A stretch of DNA of 64,000 nt from JBMYZL01 sp049610385 (GCA_049610385.1 JBMYZL010000004.1:62001-126000); one strand, 5' to 3'; counted from the stretch's first letter, positions 16,339 to 25,854 are shown. Program-made: numbers and translations. Notes: generated by a model from the letters alone, not told the origin.

Positions 16339-18890
16339 TGATGTCCAAGCAACTGATCGGATGGATGACCTTGGTGGTTTGCTGGGCGGTGACCTGTTCA
16401 ACGAGCAGCTGGGCCCAATCGTCCATCCACATCAGTGGTCGCGTCACGGACATCGCCGGGGTGGGACTCCCGGGTGCAACTGTGATTCCCATGAACTTCA
16501 ATCGTGGCGCAGTCCTCACCGATGCACAAGGCAGATACCATTTGGAACTTCCTCCAGAAAACCGATGGGTGGTGCGATATAGTTTTGTCGGGTATGAGGC
16601 TGTTGAAAATCTTTTTGATGGTTTGCAGGATGGCGATTCCTTGGTGAAAAACATCCGGCTGCGTGCAGGTGTGGCTTTGGGCACTTCTGAGGTTGTCGCC
16701 GAGGGCGAACGCACCTCACCCATCCAAAGAATCAATCCGAAAATCGCCAACCGAATCCCTTCCCCGAGAGGAACCATCGAAGATGCATTGCTTCAGGCAC
16801 CAGTGAACTTCACCAGCGAATTGTCCAGTGCTTACAATGTCCGTGGTGGAAGCTTCGACGAAAACCTCGTCTACGTCAATGACATCCAAGTATATCGGCC
16901 TTTTTTGGTTCGTGCAGGTCAACAAGAAGGACTCTCCTTCCCCAACCCTGACATGGTGGAATCCATTGAATTTTCTGCAGGCGGATTTGAGTCCAAGTAC
17001 GGCGATAAGATGAGCTCTGTTTTGGACATCCAATACCGGAAACCTCGTGAAAATCGAACCCGGATGACTGCCAGCCTCCTCGGACTGAACCTGCAGCAAG
17101 ATGCAGTGGCTGAAAATTGGACTTTCAACACAGGCTTTCGGTACCGCAACAATGCCTATGTTTTGGGTTCCTTGGATGAAGGTGGCGAGTATCAACCTCG
17201 ATATGTTGACCTCCAATCCTTTGTGACTTGGGATCCTGATGGCTTCGGGCCATGGGAAGTGGAATGGCTCGGCATGTTTGGGGCGAACGACTACCGTTTT
17301 ATCCCTCAGACGAGGCAAACGGAAGTTGGAAACATCAACGAGGCCTTGCGCCTGACCATATATTTTGATGGAGCAGAGGAAACGAAATTCCGCACGGGGT
17401 TTGGTTCCATGGCAATCAACCGCACAACTGAAAGCACACGCTTGCGATTCATCGCTTCGGCATTTCGGACCTCGGAACAAGAATCGTATGATGTGCTGGG
17501 GGCGTACCTCCTCGATGAACTCGATCGAGATTTGGGCAGTGATGAATTGGGTGAAGCCTTGGTGAACCGTGGTGTCGGTGCTTTTCTGAATCACGCACGA
17601 AATGCCTTGGATGCAGAAGTACTGAGCGCAGCCATCAAAGGCTCGTCATCCATTGCCGCAGACCAATTCTTTCTCGAATATGGGCTGAAAGGCCAACAGG
17701 AACGCATTCATGATCGTTTGAGCGAATGGGAGTATGTTGATTCTGCTGGTTTTTCTACCCCCCATCCTTTGGACGCTGTGGGCTACTCCGGACCGGCCAA
17801 TCGCCCTTTTCAAACCATCGAATTGAATGATGTGGTTCGGGCGGACAACGACGTCAACTCGACTCGAATTCAAGGCTACTTCCAAGGTACTTGGCGCCAT
17901 CAACAGAAGAACGGCGCCCTCTGGAAGACCCATTTGGGTTACCGAGGTCATTGGTGGTCATTCAATGATCAATATGTCGGCGGACCACGGGGACACATCA
18001 GCTTGGTCCCTGCTGGCTCAGATACGTCAAAGACGTCAACTGTCTGGAAGTTGAGTGGTGGCGTGTATTGGCAACCGCCATTTTATCGGGAGATGCGTGG
18101 ATTGACGGGAATCATCAACCCCGAGATTGAAGCGCAAAAGGCTGTTCATGCAGTGCTGGGCTTAGATCGCCAATTGGAAATGCGCGGGCGACCATTCAGA
18201 ATGGTCGCGGAATTGTATTACAAGGATTTGACCTCACTCATTCCCTATGAAGTGGAAAATGTCCGCCAGCGCTACTATGCCACGAACAATGCCAATGGTT
18301 ATGCCACCGGCTTGGATTTCATGCTCAATGGAGAATTCATTGAAGGCATTCAAAGTTGGTTGCGCATGAGCGTGATGTCCACTGCTGAAGATTTAGTGGA
18401 CGATCAATACCAAGAGTATTACAATTCGGACGGGGCTTTAATCGTCCCGGGATTTACGTTGAACGATGTAGCTGTTGATTCCACGGAAATTCAGCCAGGT
18501 TTCATCCCCCGTCCAACAGACCAGCGATTCAACTTGTCTCTCCTGTTTCAGGATGAAATGCCAGGAAATGATGCTTACAAGGTCCTACTCAGTATGTATT
18601 TCGGGACCGGACTGCCATTTGGGCCACCATCTTTCGAGCGCTACTTGGATGTGTTGAGGACACCTTTTTACAGGCGTGTTGACATCGGTTTTTCCAGGGA
18701 ACTCTTCACAAAAGAGGACAACGGAGATGCTGGAAAAACAGGTTTTGTGGCACTCGAGGTATTCAACCTGCTTGGCATCCGTAACACCATCAATCACACA
18801 TGGATTGAAGATATCAATGGTCGGATGTACGCCATCCCCAATTATTTGACGGATCGACGAATCAACCTCAAAGTGGGAATTCAGTTTTGA
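16335..18890 (+). CDS. TonB-dependent receptor with CarboxypepD-like N-terminal domain
   Basis: This 851-residue outer-membrane transporter has a signal peptide (to about residue 28, ending SSWAQ) and a CarboxypepD_reg domain (residues 30-115: ISGRVTDIAGVGLPGATV, AVLTDAQGRYHLEL, SFVGYE). The plug domain follows (ALLQAPVNFTSELSSAYNVRGGSFDENLVYVNDIQVY), then a beta-barrel ending in INLKVGIQF, a normal aromatic-ended last strand. No SusD partner is encoded nearby, so it is not a typical polysaccharide-utilisation SusC; length and plug match the smaller FecA-like class. The substrate is unknown. Start ATG 16335 overlaps the upstream stop by four bases; ATGs at 16338 and 16341 are alternatives. 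Confidence 0.92.
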   Translation: MMMSKQLIGWMTLVVCWAVTCSTSSWAQSSIHISGRVTDIAGVGLPGATVIPMNFNRGAVLTDAQGRYHLELPPENRWVVRYSFVGYEAVENLFDGLQDGDSLVKNIRLRAGVALGTSEVVAEGERTSPIQRINPKIANRIPSPRGTIEDALLQAPVNFTSELSSAYNVRGGSFDENLVYVNDIQVYRPFLVRAGQQEGLSFPNPDMVESIEFSAGGFESKYGDKMSSVLDIQYRKPRENRTRMTASLLGLNLQQDAVAENWTFNTGFRYRNNAYVLGSLDEGGEYQPRYVDLQSFVTWDPDGFGPWEVEWLGMFGANDYRFIPQTRQTEVGNINEALRLTIYFDGAEETKFRTGFGSMAINRTTESTRLRFIASAFRTSEQESYDVLGAYLLDELDRDLGSDELGEALVNRGVGAFLNHARNALDAEVLSAAIKGSSSIAADQFFLEYGLKGQQERIHDRLSEWEYVDSAGFSTPHPLDAVGYSGPANRPFQTIELNDVVRADNDVNSTRIQGYFQGTWRHQQKNGALWKTHLGYRGHWWSFNDQYVGGPRGHISLVPAGSDTSKTSTVWKLSGGVYWQPPFYREMRGLTGIINPEIEAQKAVHAVLGLDRQLEMRGRPFRMVAELYYKDLTSLIPYEVENVRQRYYATNNANGYATGLDFMLNGEFIEGIQSWLRMSVMSTAEDLVDDQYQEYYNSDGALIVPGFTLNDVAVDSTEIQPGFIPRPTDQRFNLSLLFQDEMPGNDAYKVLLSMYFGTGLPFGPPSFERYLDVLRTPFYRRVDIGFSRELFTKEDNGDAGKTGFVALEVFNLLGIRNTINHTWIEDINGRMYAIPNYLTDRRINLKVGIQF

Positions 18891-18891
18891 G

Positions 18892-19827
18892 TCAGGAATC
18901 CGAATAGCGATCCAATAGATCCATAAACTCAGATTCTGAAAGCACCGGGATTTTGTATCGCTGGCAACGGTTCAATTTCGCCGGCCCCATCTGAGTATCC
19001 GCAACCAAGAAATCTGTTTGAGGTGTGACCATGGACATGCTCTTGAGACCGATGTGCCGAGCACGCTCATGAAGTTCCTGTTTTCGGCCCGGATGAAAAC
19101 CACTCAGGATGTAGTTCTGGCCTGGGAAAATCTGATTGGGCGTGGGGACGGGTGAATCCCATGTGACCAATTCTGGAAATCCTCCCTTTCTGCGGGAGCG
19201 CTGCCCAGGACGACCTCCCCGACTTTTGATGGATCGGGCTTTGTCCAACAAATTCGAACCCCGATTCAAATCCAGGGTACAAGCAGGCAAGCGATATTTT
19301 TCAAAGAGAGAAGAAACATCAAGCTCGGGGTGCTTGTCCAAGGCCTTCTGCACCACCATTGCAGAAAGCCTGGCGTCGCTGACGGGATTGTGGTGATCCA
19401 GTTTCCACTCAAACTCTCGGGCCAATTGTTTCAAACCATGCTTGGGCAAATCCGGCCAAAGCCGACGCGCCAATTCAAGCGAACAATGAATTGCAGGCAT
19501 CGTTGAATGTTCCACCTCCCCTGCACGAAATGCAGCAGAAAAATGTCTGCATTCCACAGTGGCCGCATTGTGAGCCACCACTGGAATGTCCTTCACCAAA
19601 GCACTCGCATCCTCCCAAACCGCTGAAAAATCCTGAGCTTTAAGCAATTCCCGCAAACTGTAAGGCAAATTCCAACGCTGCCAGTCACCGAATTCGGGAA
19701 TGACCGGTTTGACCTGAGAACGGAAGGAATCGACTTCTACACCACCATCAAAAACAACCAAGCCGATCTCACAAATGTTACCGAAATCACTGGTTGCGCA
19801 TTCTACATCAATCGCCGCAAATCTCAT
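18892..19827 (-). CDS. DnaQ-like 3'-5' exonuclease with C-terminal BRCT domain
   Basis: The 311-residue protein begins MRFAAIDVECATSDFGNICEIGLV with the DEDDh exonuclease motif I (D-x-E). The remaining acidic and histidine residues occur in VVAHNAATVECRHF and LDHHNPVSDARLSAM (H-x5-D). About residues 230-311 form a BRCT-like domain: QNYILSGFHPGRKQELHERARHIG, MVTPQTDFLVADTQMGPAKL. This layout occurs in several bacterial groups and points to a DNA repair or proofreading accessory nuclease. The in-frame start at 19887 is rejected because it lies inside ligA. It is 49 bases downstream of ligA, which also ends in a BRCT domain, and is likely cotranscribed with it. Confidence 0.87.
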   Translation of the reverse strand: MRFAAIDVECATSDFGNICEIGLVVFDGGVEVDSFRSQVKPVIPEFGDWQRWNLPYSLRELLKAQDFSAVWEDASALVKDIPVVAHNAATVECRHFSAAFRAGEVEHSTMPAIHCSLELARRLWPDLPKHGLKQLAREFEWKLDHHNPVSDARLSAMVVQKALDKHPELDVSSLFEKYRLPACTLDLNRGSNLLDKARSIKSRGGRPGQRSRRKGGFPELVTWDSPVPTPNQIFPGQNYILSGFHPGRKQELHERARHIGLKSMSMVTPQTDFLVADTQMGPAKLNRCQRYKIPVLSESEFMDLLDRYSDS

Positions 19828-19876
19828 CAAGGTGCAAGTTAGCAAATGAAACAGGACATTTCCGGTTCGGTATCTA

Positions 19877-22330
19877 TCAAGCTCCAATTCGAGCCTGCAA
19901 TTGGTCGTATGTCATCACTTCAATTCCGAGAGCCGATGCTTTTTTCATTTTTGACCCTGCTTTTTCCCCTGCCAACAAAAAGGAGGTTTTCTTCGAAATG
20001 GAACCGGTGACCTTGCCACCATGAAGCCTTATGGACTCAGCTACGGCTTCTCGAGGTTCAGGCAAGGTGCCCGTGATGACAAAGGTCAATCCTGCAAGGA
20101 CATCCGAACCTTCCATCCCCGAAGTGCCCTGCAGTGTTTCCATTTGACAACCCGCATCTGACAAGGCTTGGATCATCATCTGATGGTCAGGGTCATCGCG
20201 CCAAGCCACCACACTCGATGCAATTTCTTCTCCAACGCCATGGATGGCAGCAATGTCTGACTCAGGTGCAGCGAGCAATGAATCCATGGACCCAAAAAAT
20301 TGCCCCAACTCCTCGGCCACCTCAGCCCCGACATGGCGAATGCCCAAAGCGAACAACACTGCTGTGAAAGGCCGTTGTTTCGAAGCCTCGATGGATGCAA
20401 TGAGATTTCCCAATTTCTTTTCGCCTTTCAAATGGAGCTGCCTGCGCGGTGTCAGCCTCAACAAAAACTGGTCCCAATGCGGCCCACGCAGCCCCGAGGC
20501 CAATCCCATCAATTCATCAGGATGATTCGCAGTCTCGAGCTGGGCCAAAATGTAATCTTTGTCTGTGGCATCCTGCAAAGCTCTTCGCACCGCCCATTTC
20601 CAATCCGGGGCATGAGTACACCATTCTTCGGCCCACGAGGTCTGAACGGGAAATGAAACGTGGACCCCAGCAAAGCGTTGTTCAGCCCAATTCTGAATGT
20701 CCTCCACTTTACAAGGCAATTGGGTGACTCCCTTGTAACGTTCACCTTTCGAATTGCGATGAAACCAGCCAGCCAAGGCCACAGCACCGCGCGCCAAGTC
20801 ATCCGCAGGTGTAGGGGATTTTCTGGGTGGCTTGAACATGGCGACCCGGTCGCGCCATCCTGCTTGCTCACTTCGAGAAGCCAAGGTGTACAAATCTGCC
20901 GGACTTGACAAGCCATCGCAGGCCATCAACAAGTCAATGATTTCTCCCCCGAGACCATCAATGTTCATCGCTTTTCGACTGACAAAATGCTTCAGTCTCG
21001 CGTGCACTTGAGGTTGACATTCCTTGTGGTTGGGACAGTGATGACGTGCTTCTGTTTCTTCTCTAACGAGCGTTGTGCCGCATGCTGGGCAGGTCGCAAT
21101 GAACTCATGGGGACCTCCCACTTCAGTGCTTCGAGCAGACAAATCGACCTCTGTGATTTTCGGGATGATTTCACCACCTTTCTCGACCCAAACCCAATCC
21201 CCTACGCGAACATCCAAGGTCTCAATGATGTCTGCATTGTGCAAGGATGCTCGTTTCACAACAGTTCCTGCAATCAAAACCCCTTTCAGATGTGCCACGG
21301 GGGTGATGGCCCCAGTTCGCCCAATTTGGTAGGCGATGTCCAAAAGCTTCGTGTATCCCCTTTCTGAAGGGAATTTGAAAGCAATGGCCCATCGGGGACT
21401 TTTGGCCGTCATGCCCAATTCCCTCTGGTGTAGGTAAGGGTTGACTTTGATGACGACTCCATCAGTTGCAAAAGGGAGATTGTGCCGTTCTATGTTCCAA
21501 TGGGCCAAAAACGATTGAATCCCCAACATGTCATCTGCGATTTCAACCATGCGTGACTTTCGATCCGGAATCTTGAAACCCCATTCTCCCAAAACTTCAA
21601 TGGCCCTGGAATGAGATTCCGCCTCGACGCCTTCCACAGCACTGTATATCAAGCAGTCCAATCCGCGTTCGGCAACCACCTGATGATCCAACAACTTCAA
21701 TGTACCCGCCGCCGTATTTCTTGGATTGGCAAAGGCCTCTTGCCCCTTCTCAATGCGTTCCTCGTTCAACTGCTCAAAAGGCTGAAAAGGAAAAAAGATC
21801 TCACCACGAACTTCGATACGGTGCTCTGGTGCCGCCGTGGTCAAGTGAGAGGGAATGGTTCGAATTGTGCGCACATTTCGGGTGACATCCTCTCCAACTT
21901 CACCGTCACCTCGTGTCACAGCACGTATCAATTGACGATTTTCATATACAAGCGAAATGGCCACACCATCATACTTCAGCTCCAACACAAATTCCACTTC
22001 TTCCCCTTCCAACAAACGGTCCACGCGGTGCGCCCATTCTTCAATGTCCTCCTGGTTGTAGCTGTTCGTCAAGGACAACATGGGGGCAGAATGGGCCACC
22101 TTCTCGAATCCCTTGTTGGTCTGATCACTCCCCACACGTTGGGTTGGGGACGATGAATCCTGCCACTCGGGATGCTCAGCTTCAAGGCGCTCCAGCTCCC
22201 TGAGTTTGGCATCGAATGCCTCGTCTGAAATGGTGGGCTTGGCCTCTTGATAGTAGCTGATGTTGTGTGCTTCAACCTCAGCGCGCAAAGCCAAAATCCT
22301 GTCCCGAACCCCCGCAGCAGATTGCTCCAT
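19877..22330 (-). CDS. ligA: NAD+-dependent DNA ligase LigA with large internal insertion
   Basis: LigA seals nicks using NAD+. Adenylation lysine K119 lies in LELKYDGVAI; other motifs are TRGDGEVGEDVT, RGEIFFP and VVIKV; the zinc-finger cysteines are C414, C417, C432 and C438; the HhH region and a BRCT domain (about 740-817, VLAGLTFVITGTLPEPR) follow. The protein has 817 residues, whereas bacterial LigA usually has about 670. The excess sits between SPADLYTL (about residue 483) and LKGEKKLGNLIASIEASK (about 634), where most LigA have about 15 residues. The inserted 135-140 residues (for example GWFHRNSKGERYKG, WAEEWCTHAPDWKWAVR) match nothing I know. All catalytic motifs are intact, so the enzyme should be active. 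Confidence 0.97.
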   Translation of the reverse strand: MEQSAAGVRDRILALRAEVEAHNISYYQEAKPTISDEAFDAKLRELERLEAEHPEWQDSSSPTQRVGSDQTNKGFEKVAHSAPMLSLTNSYNQEDIEEWAHRVDRLLEGEEVEFVLELKYDGVAISLVYENRQLIRAVTRGDGEVGEDVTRNVRTIRTIPSHLTTAAPEHRIEVRGEIFFPFQPFEQLNEERIEKGQEAFANPRNTAAGTLKLLDHQVVAERGLDCLIYSAVEGVEAESHSRAIEVLGEWGFKIPDRKSRMVEIADDMLGIQSFLAHWNIERHNLPFATDGVVIKVNPYLHQRELGMTAKSPRWAIAFKFPSERGYTKLLDIAYQIGRTGAITPVAHLKGVLIAGTVVKRASLHNADIIETLDVRVGDWVWVEKGGEIIPKITEVDLSARSTEVGGPHEFIATCPACGTTLVREETEARHHCPNHKECQPQVHARLKHFVSRKAMNIDGLGGEIIDLLMACDGLSSPADLYTLASRSEQAGWRDRVAMFKPPRKSPTPADDLARGAVALAGWFHRNSKGERYKGVTQLPCKVEDIQNWAEQRFAGVHVSFPVQTSWAEEWCTHAPDWKWAVRRALQDATDKDYILAQLETANHPDELMGLASGLRGPHWDQFLLRLTPRRQLHLKGEKKLGNLIASIEASKQRPFTAVLFALGIRHVGAEVAEELGQFFGSMDSLLAAPESDIAAIHGVGEEIASSVVAWRDDPDHQMMIQALSDAGCQMETLQGTSGMEGSDVLAGLTFVITGTLPEPREAVAESIRLHGGKVTGSISKKTSFLLAGEKAGSKMKKASALGIEVMTYDQLQARIGA

Positions 22331-22335
22331 ACCGG

Positions 22336-22366
22336 CAAATTACATCCGTATATTCGCCGCCACAAA
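22336..22366 (-). promoter_or_regulatory. ligA promoter, TTTG-N20-TAATTTG
   Basis: On the minus strand TTTG (22366-22363) is followed after 20 bases by TAATTTG (22342-22336), which ends five bases before the ligA ATG. Spacing and both elements match the Bacteroidota housekeeping promoter, and the position predicts a near-leaderless mRNA. Confidence 0.6.
22349..22356 (+). promoter_or_regulatory. Possible -7 element for the gene at 22376 (TATATTCG)
   Basis: TATATTCG on the plus strand lies inside the ligA promoter spacer and 19 bases before the GTG at 22376, so the two divergent promoters overlap and might compete. Confidence 0.35.
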
Positions 22367-22375
22367 CCCCCTGCA

Positions 22376-23266
22376 GTGAAGTTTTTCCCTCCCTTTTTCA
22401 CATGCGTCCTCTTGTTGAATTTGCTCCCACTGAATGGCTGGTGTCAGCGGCAATCAGCCGCTTTCGAAGACGGCACAAAAATCGAGTATGAAGTCCTCAC
22501 CGATCGACCCGAACACATGAGTCGGCTAGGCATTTTTTGGGGAGCATTCACCACCGATTTGGTTGAAGGCCTTCAAATTCAATTTGCCATTCCAGGTAAG
22601 GGACTTGTTTCACTCCAAACGAACGTGTTGGGTGCTGCCCTCTATGGTGATGCACCCGATTCTTTGTACACCCAGAACGAGCCGCCAGCCGCACGAAGCT
22701 TCCGGCTGAGAGGGGTCTACTTTATCAAAACCAATGACAAACCCAAAACATTGGGCCTCACCCTCAAAAGCGAATCCACAGGGTACAATGAACAAACGGT
22801 TTATCAACTCGAATACGAAGTTCCCCGCACCTACGCATGGGGAGTCCACGGTGGCATTGGCTACCGAAACACCGACCTTTTGGCCTCTTCACCATATGGA
22901 TTGACTTACACAGAACTTGCAATGGGTGTTGCCCTCACACGTTCTCGAAACATCGCATTGATGACGTCTACTGGAAAAGGAAAACCACGAAAGTACAAGG
23001 GATCTTCTCAAATGCTTTTGTACGCAGATGCCTTGCTGTTTTTCGGAATTGAAGCCCCCCACTTGGAAAATCAAATCCAAATGGATCTGGACAACTTTCA
23101 ACCGTCCGAGGCTGGATTTGAAATGGGATGGCAAGGTCGGACCTCATTCTGGGGCAAACGAGATTGGGGTTTTTATGCGCAAGCAGGATTTCTTGTGGCC
23201 CCTGCCCGCAGCACGCCTACCTTTGGATTTGGCATTTATGCTGGATTCAACAATCTGATTCCTTAA
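22376..23266 (+). CDS. Conserved envelope protein, probably outer-membrane beta-barrel
   Basis: The open frame reaches back into ligA, but the only plausible start past the divergent promoter is GTG 22376, giving 296 residues with a signal peptide (VKFFPPFFTCVLLLNLLPLN, cleavage near GWCQ). The mature part has alternating beta-strand patterns (YAWGVHGGIGYRN, YTELAMGVALTRSRN, GFEMGWQGRTSFWGKRDWGF) and ends FGFGIYAGFNNLIP, suggesting a small outer-membrane barrel. I do not recognise a named family. It lies four bases before the protease gene and is probably cotranscribed with it. Confidence 0.65.
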   Translation: MKFFPPFFTCVLLLNLLPLNGWCQRQSAAFEDGTKIEYEVLTDRPEHMSRLGIFWGAFTTDLVEGLQIQFAIPGKGLVSLQTNVLGAALYGDAPDSLYTQNEPPAARSFRLRGVYFIKTNDKPKTLGLTLKSESTGYNEQTVYQLEYEVPRTYAWGVHGGIGYRNTDLLASSPYGLTYTELAMGVALTRSRNIALMTSTGKGKPRKYKGSSQMLLYADALLFFGIEAPHLENQIQMDLDNFQPSEAGFEMGWQGRTSFWGKRDWGFYAQAGFLVAPARSTPTFGFGIYAGFNNLIP

Positions 23267-23270
23267 ATCC

Positions 23271-24923
23271 ATGCGTTCTACTCCATTTTTTCATGTCGTT
23301 CTCGGCAGTGCTTGTCTCCTCTGGTTTTCGATGAGTTCCTGCTCTGTCCTGAATTTCACAACCACAGCGGAAATGACTTCTTCGATGGATGTCGACAGTG
23401 TGGCCATCGCTTTGGATGAATGGGATTGGGATGAAGGATTTTACTACGAGGTTGAAGGGTACGACCGTGTTTTGGCTTCGTTGAGCAATTCTGAAGAGTA
23501 CCACATTGTTCAAGTGTCCAAAGAGGGTCATTTCCCTCAGACCATTCCACTTTTCCCCGAGCAACGCAATCCCTTGAAATTGGTGGATGGAGGGATGACT
23601 GCGCTGGGCCTGGGCATGATGGCACGCGGCATTTCACAAGACGGAGAAGATTCTGGGGTTTGGACTGGTGTGGGCTTTGGACTGGCATTTTACAATGGGT
23701 TGGGACTGTTCGCTCCGCCCAAACGCGTTTACAAAAAATCTTATGTGTTGCCGGCATTGGTCCCCATGCCCACCTGCAAAAACGACACCTCCAATCTGCT
23801 TATTGAAGGCTTTCACATGCGCATCGATTCCGCCAATCACCAATGGTCTTATTACGAGAGTATGCGGGATTTTGAAACCAACCAACCCGATTATACCCGG
23901 AAAACGGAGGAAGCCATCGAACTGGAATATTCAAACCTGGACGCGGAAATGACTGATGTCTTGATTCAACAAGGATTTCAACAAGATAAAAACAGCAAAT
24001 TGTTTGAGGTCGGCGGTGCTGTGAAGATGGCCGGGGCGCTGACGTACGTGGACGAGCACCGCGTGGCAGGTGTGGTTCGATACGATGTGAAATCGGATTG
24101 GTGGATGTTCAATCCATACGAGATGGCCACGGACACTTTGAAACTCTCATCCACCTCCATTTGGGGACCGTATGATCCCACGGAGGGCTTGGACAGGAGC
24201 CTCATTTCCGATGCCCTGATTCACAGCCTTTTTGAAGCCATGGAGTCCCCCGTGATTCAGGAAAGTTGGGTGTCCGAAGACGAATGGGCTCAACTTTGGA
24301 AACAGGATTGGTCTTCCATCTCGATTCCCCATTTGTTCAGAACGAATCAGAAAGTGGCTCAAGCCATCCCATCCGTGGTCACCATCGATGCTGAAGATGG
24401 GCATGGCAGCGGCTGCATCATCAGCTCTGATGGCTGGATTGTGACCAACCACCATGTCATTGCTGACACGAGTTTGAGCTACGAGGTGCATTTTGAAGAT
24501 GGGTCGAAAAAGAAGGCTGAAATTGAACGATGGGAACCCCAGTTCGACTTGGCTTTATTGAAAGTAGACACCACGGACTTGGTTCCTTTTTCCATCGACT
24601 TTTCTGTCGACATCCCCGTTGGAGAAGAGGTTTACGCCATCGGCACCCCATTCGATGTTGAATTGGGTGCTACCCTGACAAAAGGCATCATTTCAGGTCG
24701 CCGAAAAGATGGAAACCGCATGTTGATTCAAACCGATGTCAGCATCTCTCCTGGGAACAGTGGTGGTGCCTTGGTGGATGAGAACGGTGTGCTGATTGGA
24801 ATCGTGAACCAAAAAATCTCTGGTATGGGGGTCGAAGGCATTGGTTTTGCCATACCCACACATTACTTGGAAAATGCGCTGGGCCTGATTTGGGAGAAAT
24901 CGGGCTCCCATCTTTCGGAGTGA
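23271..24923 (+). CDS. Lipoprotein with C-terminal trypsin-like serine protease domain
   Basis: The 550-residue protein has a lipoprotein signal (CLLWFSMSSCS). About residues 30-350 form an N-terminal region I cannot assign, including a glycine-rich hydrophobic hairpin (LGLGMMARGISQDG...). The last 190 residues form an HtrA/trypsin-like protease: catalytic His395 in TNHHV, Asp426 in FDLALLK, Ser497 in GNSGGAL. No PDZ domain follows. It should act in the periplasm or at the outer membrane on proteins; whether for quality control or processing is unknown. It is likely co-expressed with the barrel-like protein four bases upstream. Confidence 0.85.
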   Translation: MRSTPFFHVVLGSACLLWFSMSSCSVLNFTTTAEMTSSMDVDSVAIALDEWDWDEGFYYEVEGYDRVLASLSNSEEYHIVQVSKEGHFPQTIPLFPEQRNPLKLVDGGMTALGLGMMARGISQDGEDSGVWTGVGFGLAFYNGLGLFAPPKRVYKKSYVLPALVPMPTCKNDTSNLLIEGFHMRIDSANHQWSYYESMRDFETNQPDYTRKTEEAIELEYSNLDAEMTDVLIQQGFQQDKNSKLFEVGGAVKMAGALTYVDEHRVAGVVRYDVKSDWWMFNPYEMATDTLKLSSTSIWGPYDPTEGLDRSLISDALIHSLFEAMESPVIQESWVSEDEWAQLWKQDWSSISIPHLFRTNQKVAQAIPSVVTIDAEDGHGSGCIISSDGWIVTNHHVIADTSLSYEVHFEDGSKKKAEIERWEPQFDLALLKVDTTDLVPFSIDFSVDIPVGEEVYAIGTPFDVELGATLTKGIISGRRKDGNRMLIQTDVSISPGNSGGALVDENGVLIGIVNQKISGMGVEGIGFAIPTHYLENALGLIWEKSGSHLSE

Positions 24924-24942
24924 TGCCCTCGGATGTATCGGG

Positions 24943-25854
24943 TCAGTTTCGACGCAGCGATTGGGCCCAAACAAACCGATTCTCCCCTTGCAAATCCCTG
25001 CGGATTTCAACTTGGTCAAATCGGTCTGCATCCGCAAACAGCTGCATCACATCCTCTGCATAATCGCGGTGACATTCCATGGCGCAAAGCCCCCCATCCG
25101 CCAAACGTCCAGACAGACATTGCGCCAGGATGGCCTGATAAAAATGCAAAGGCTCGTCCACCGGAGTAAACAGGGCCAATTTCGGTTCGTGCATCCGCAC
25201 ATGATCAGCCAACTGAAGAGCCTCTGATTCCGGGATATATGGTGGATTTGAAACAATCACGTCCCAAGGTTCTGAATCTTTCGGCGCCCACGACAAGAGG
25301 TCATTTTGCCAGAAATTCACATCCAAATTCAACTTCCGGGCATTCAACCGTGCCCAATGCAAAGCATCCTCAGACACATCTTCTCCCTGGATTTCCAAGT
25401 TCTGTCTGCCCAATTGCCCACGAAGACCAAGTGCAATGCAACCCGAACCCGTGCACAAATCCAGCACCCTGAAAGCCGAAACGTGGCCGGACTTGGCCGC
25501 CACATATTCCACGAGCATCCCTGTCAACTCCTCGGTTTCCGGTCGCGGAATGAGGGCACCCGGTCCGATGGCCAAATCCAACCCCATAAATTCAACTTGA
25601 CCCATTACATATTGAATGGGCTCCCCTGCTCCCAATCGCATCAGAACGCGGGACAATTGATTCAATTGACTTTCAGAAAAACGATAAGGTGATGCCATCA
25701 TTCTCTCCCCTCGAGAACGTCCAGTTACATCGTCCAATAGCCAGGAAGTTACAGGCTTCCATTCTCCAGAATCTGCGCCTTGGTATTCGAGCACTCTTCG
25801 GATCCAAGCCCGAACGGCAGCTTCGTCATTCGTCCGAGGCCAATCCATGTCCAT
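24943..25854 (-). CDS. prmC: Peptide chain release factor N5-glutamine methyltransferase
   Basis: PrmC (HemK) methylates the GGQ glutamine of RF1/RF2 with S-adenosylmethionine. The 303-residue protein has the helical N-terminal recognition domain, then the SAM-binding motif VLDLCTGSGCIALGL and the diagnostic NPPY motif in VSNPPYIPESEA. It is adjacent to mgsA (stop at 25855, no gap) and is the third gene of a minus-strand operon behind an alpha-amylase. Confidence 0.95.
   Translation of the reverse strand: MDMDWPRTNDEAAVRAWIRRVLEYQGADSGEWKPVTSWLLDDVTGRSRGERMMASPYRFSESQLNQLSRVLMRLGAGEPIQYVMGQVEFMGLDLAIGPGALIPRPETEELTGMLVEYVAAKSGHVSAFRVLDLCTGSGCIALGLRGQLGRQNLEIQGEDVSEDALHWARLNARKLNLDVNFWQNDLLSWAPKDSEPWDVIVSNPPYIPESEALQLADHVRMHEPKLALFTPVDEPLHFYQAILAQCLSGRLADGGLCAMECHRDYAEDVMQLFADADRFDQVEIRRDLQGENRFVWAQSLRRN

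Noticed and set aside
16716..17594. Minus-strand frame of 292 codons inside the TonB-dependent receptor gene
   Set aside because: Antisense shadow; the sense frame has plug and barrel motifs and a signal peptide.
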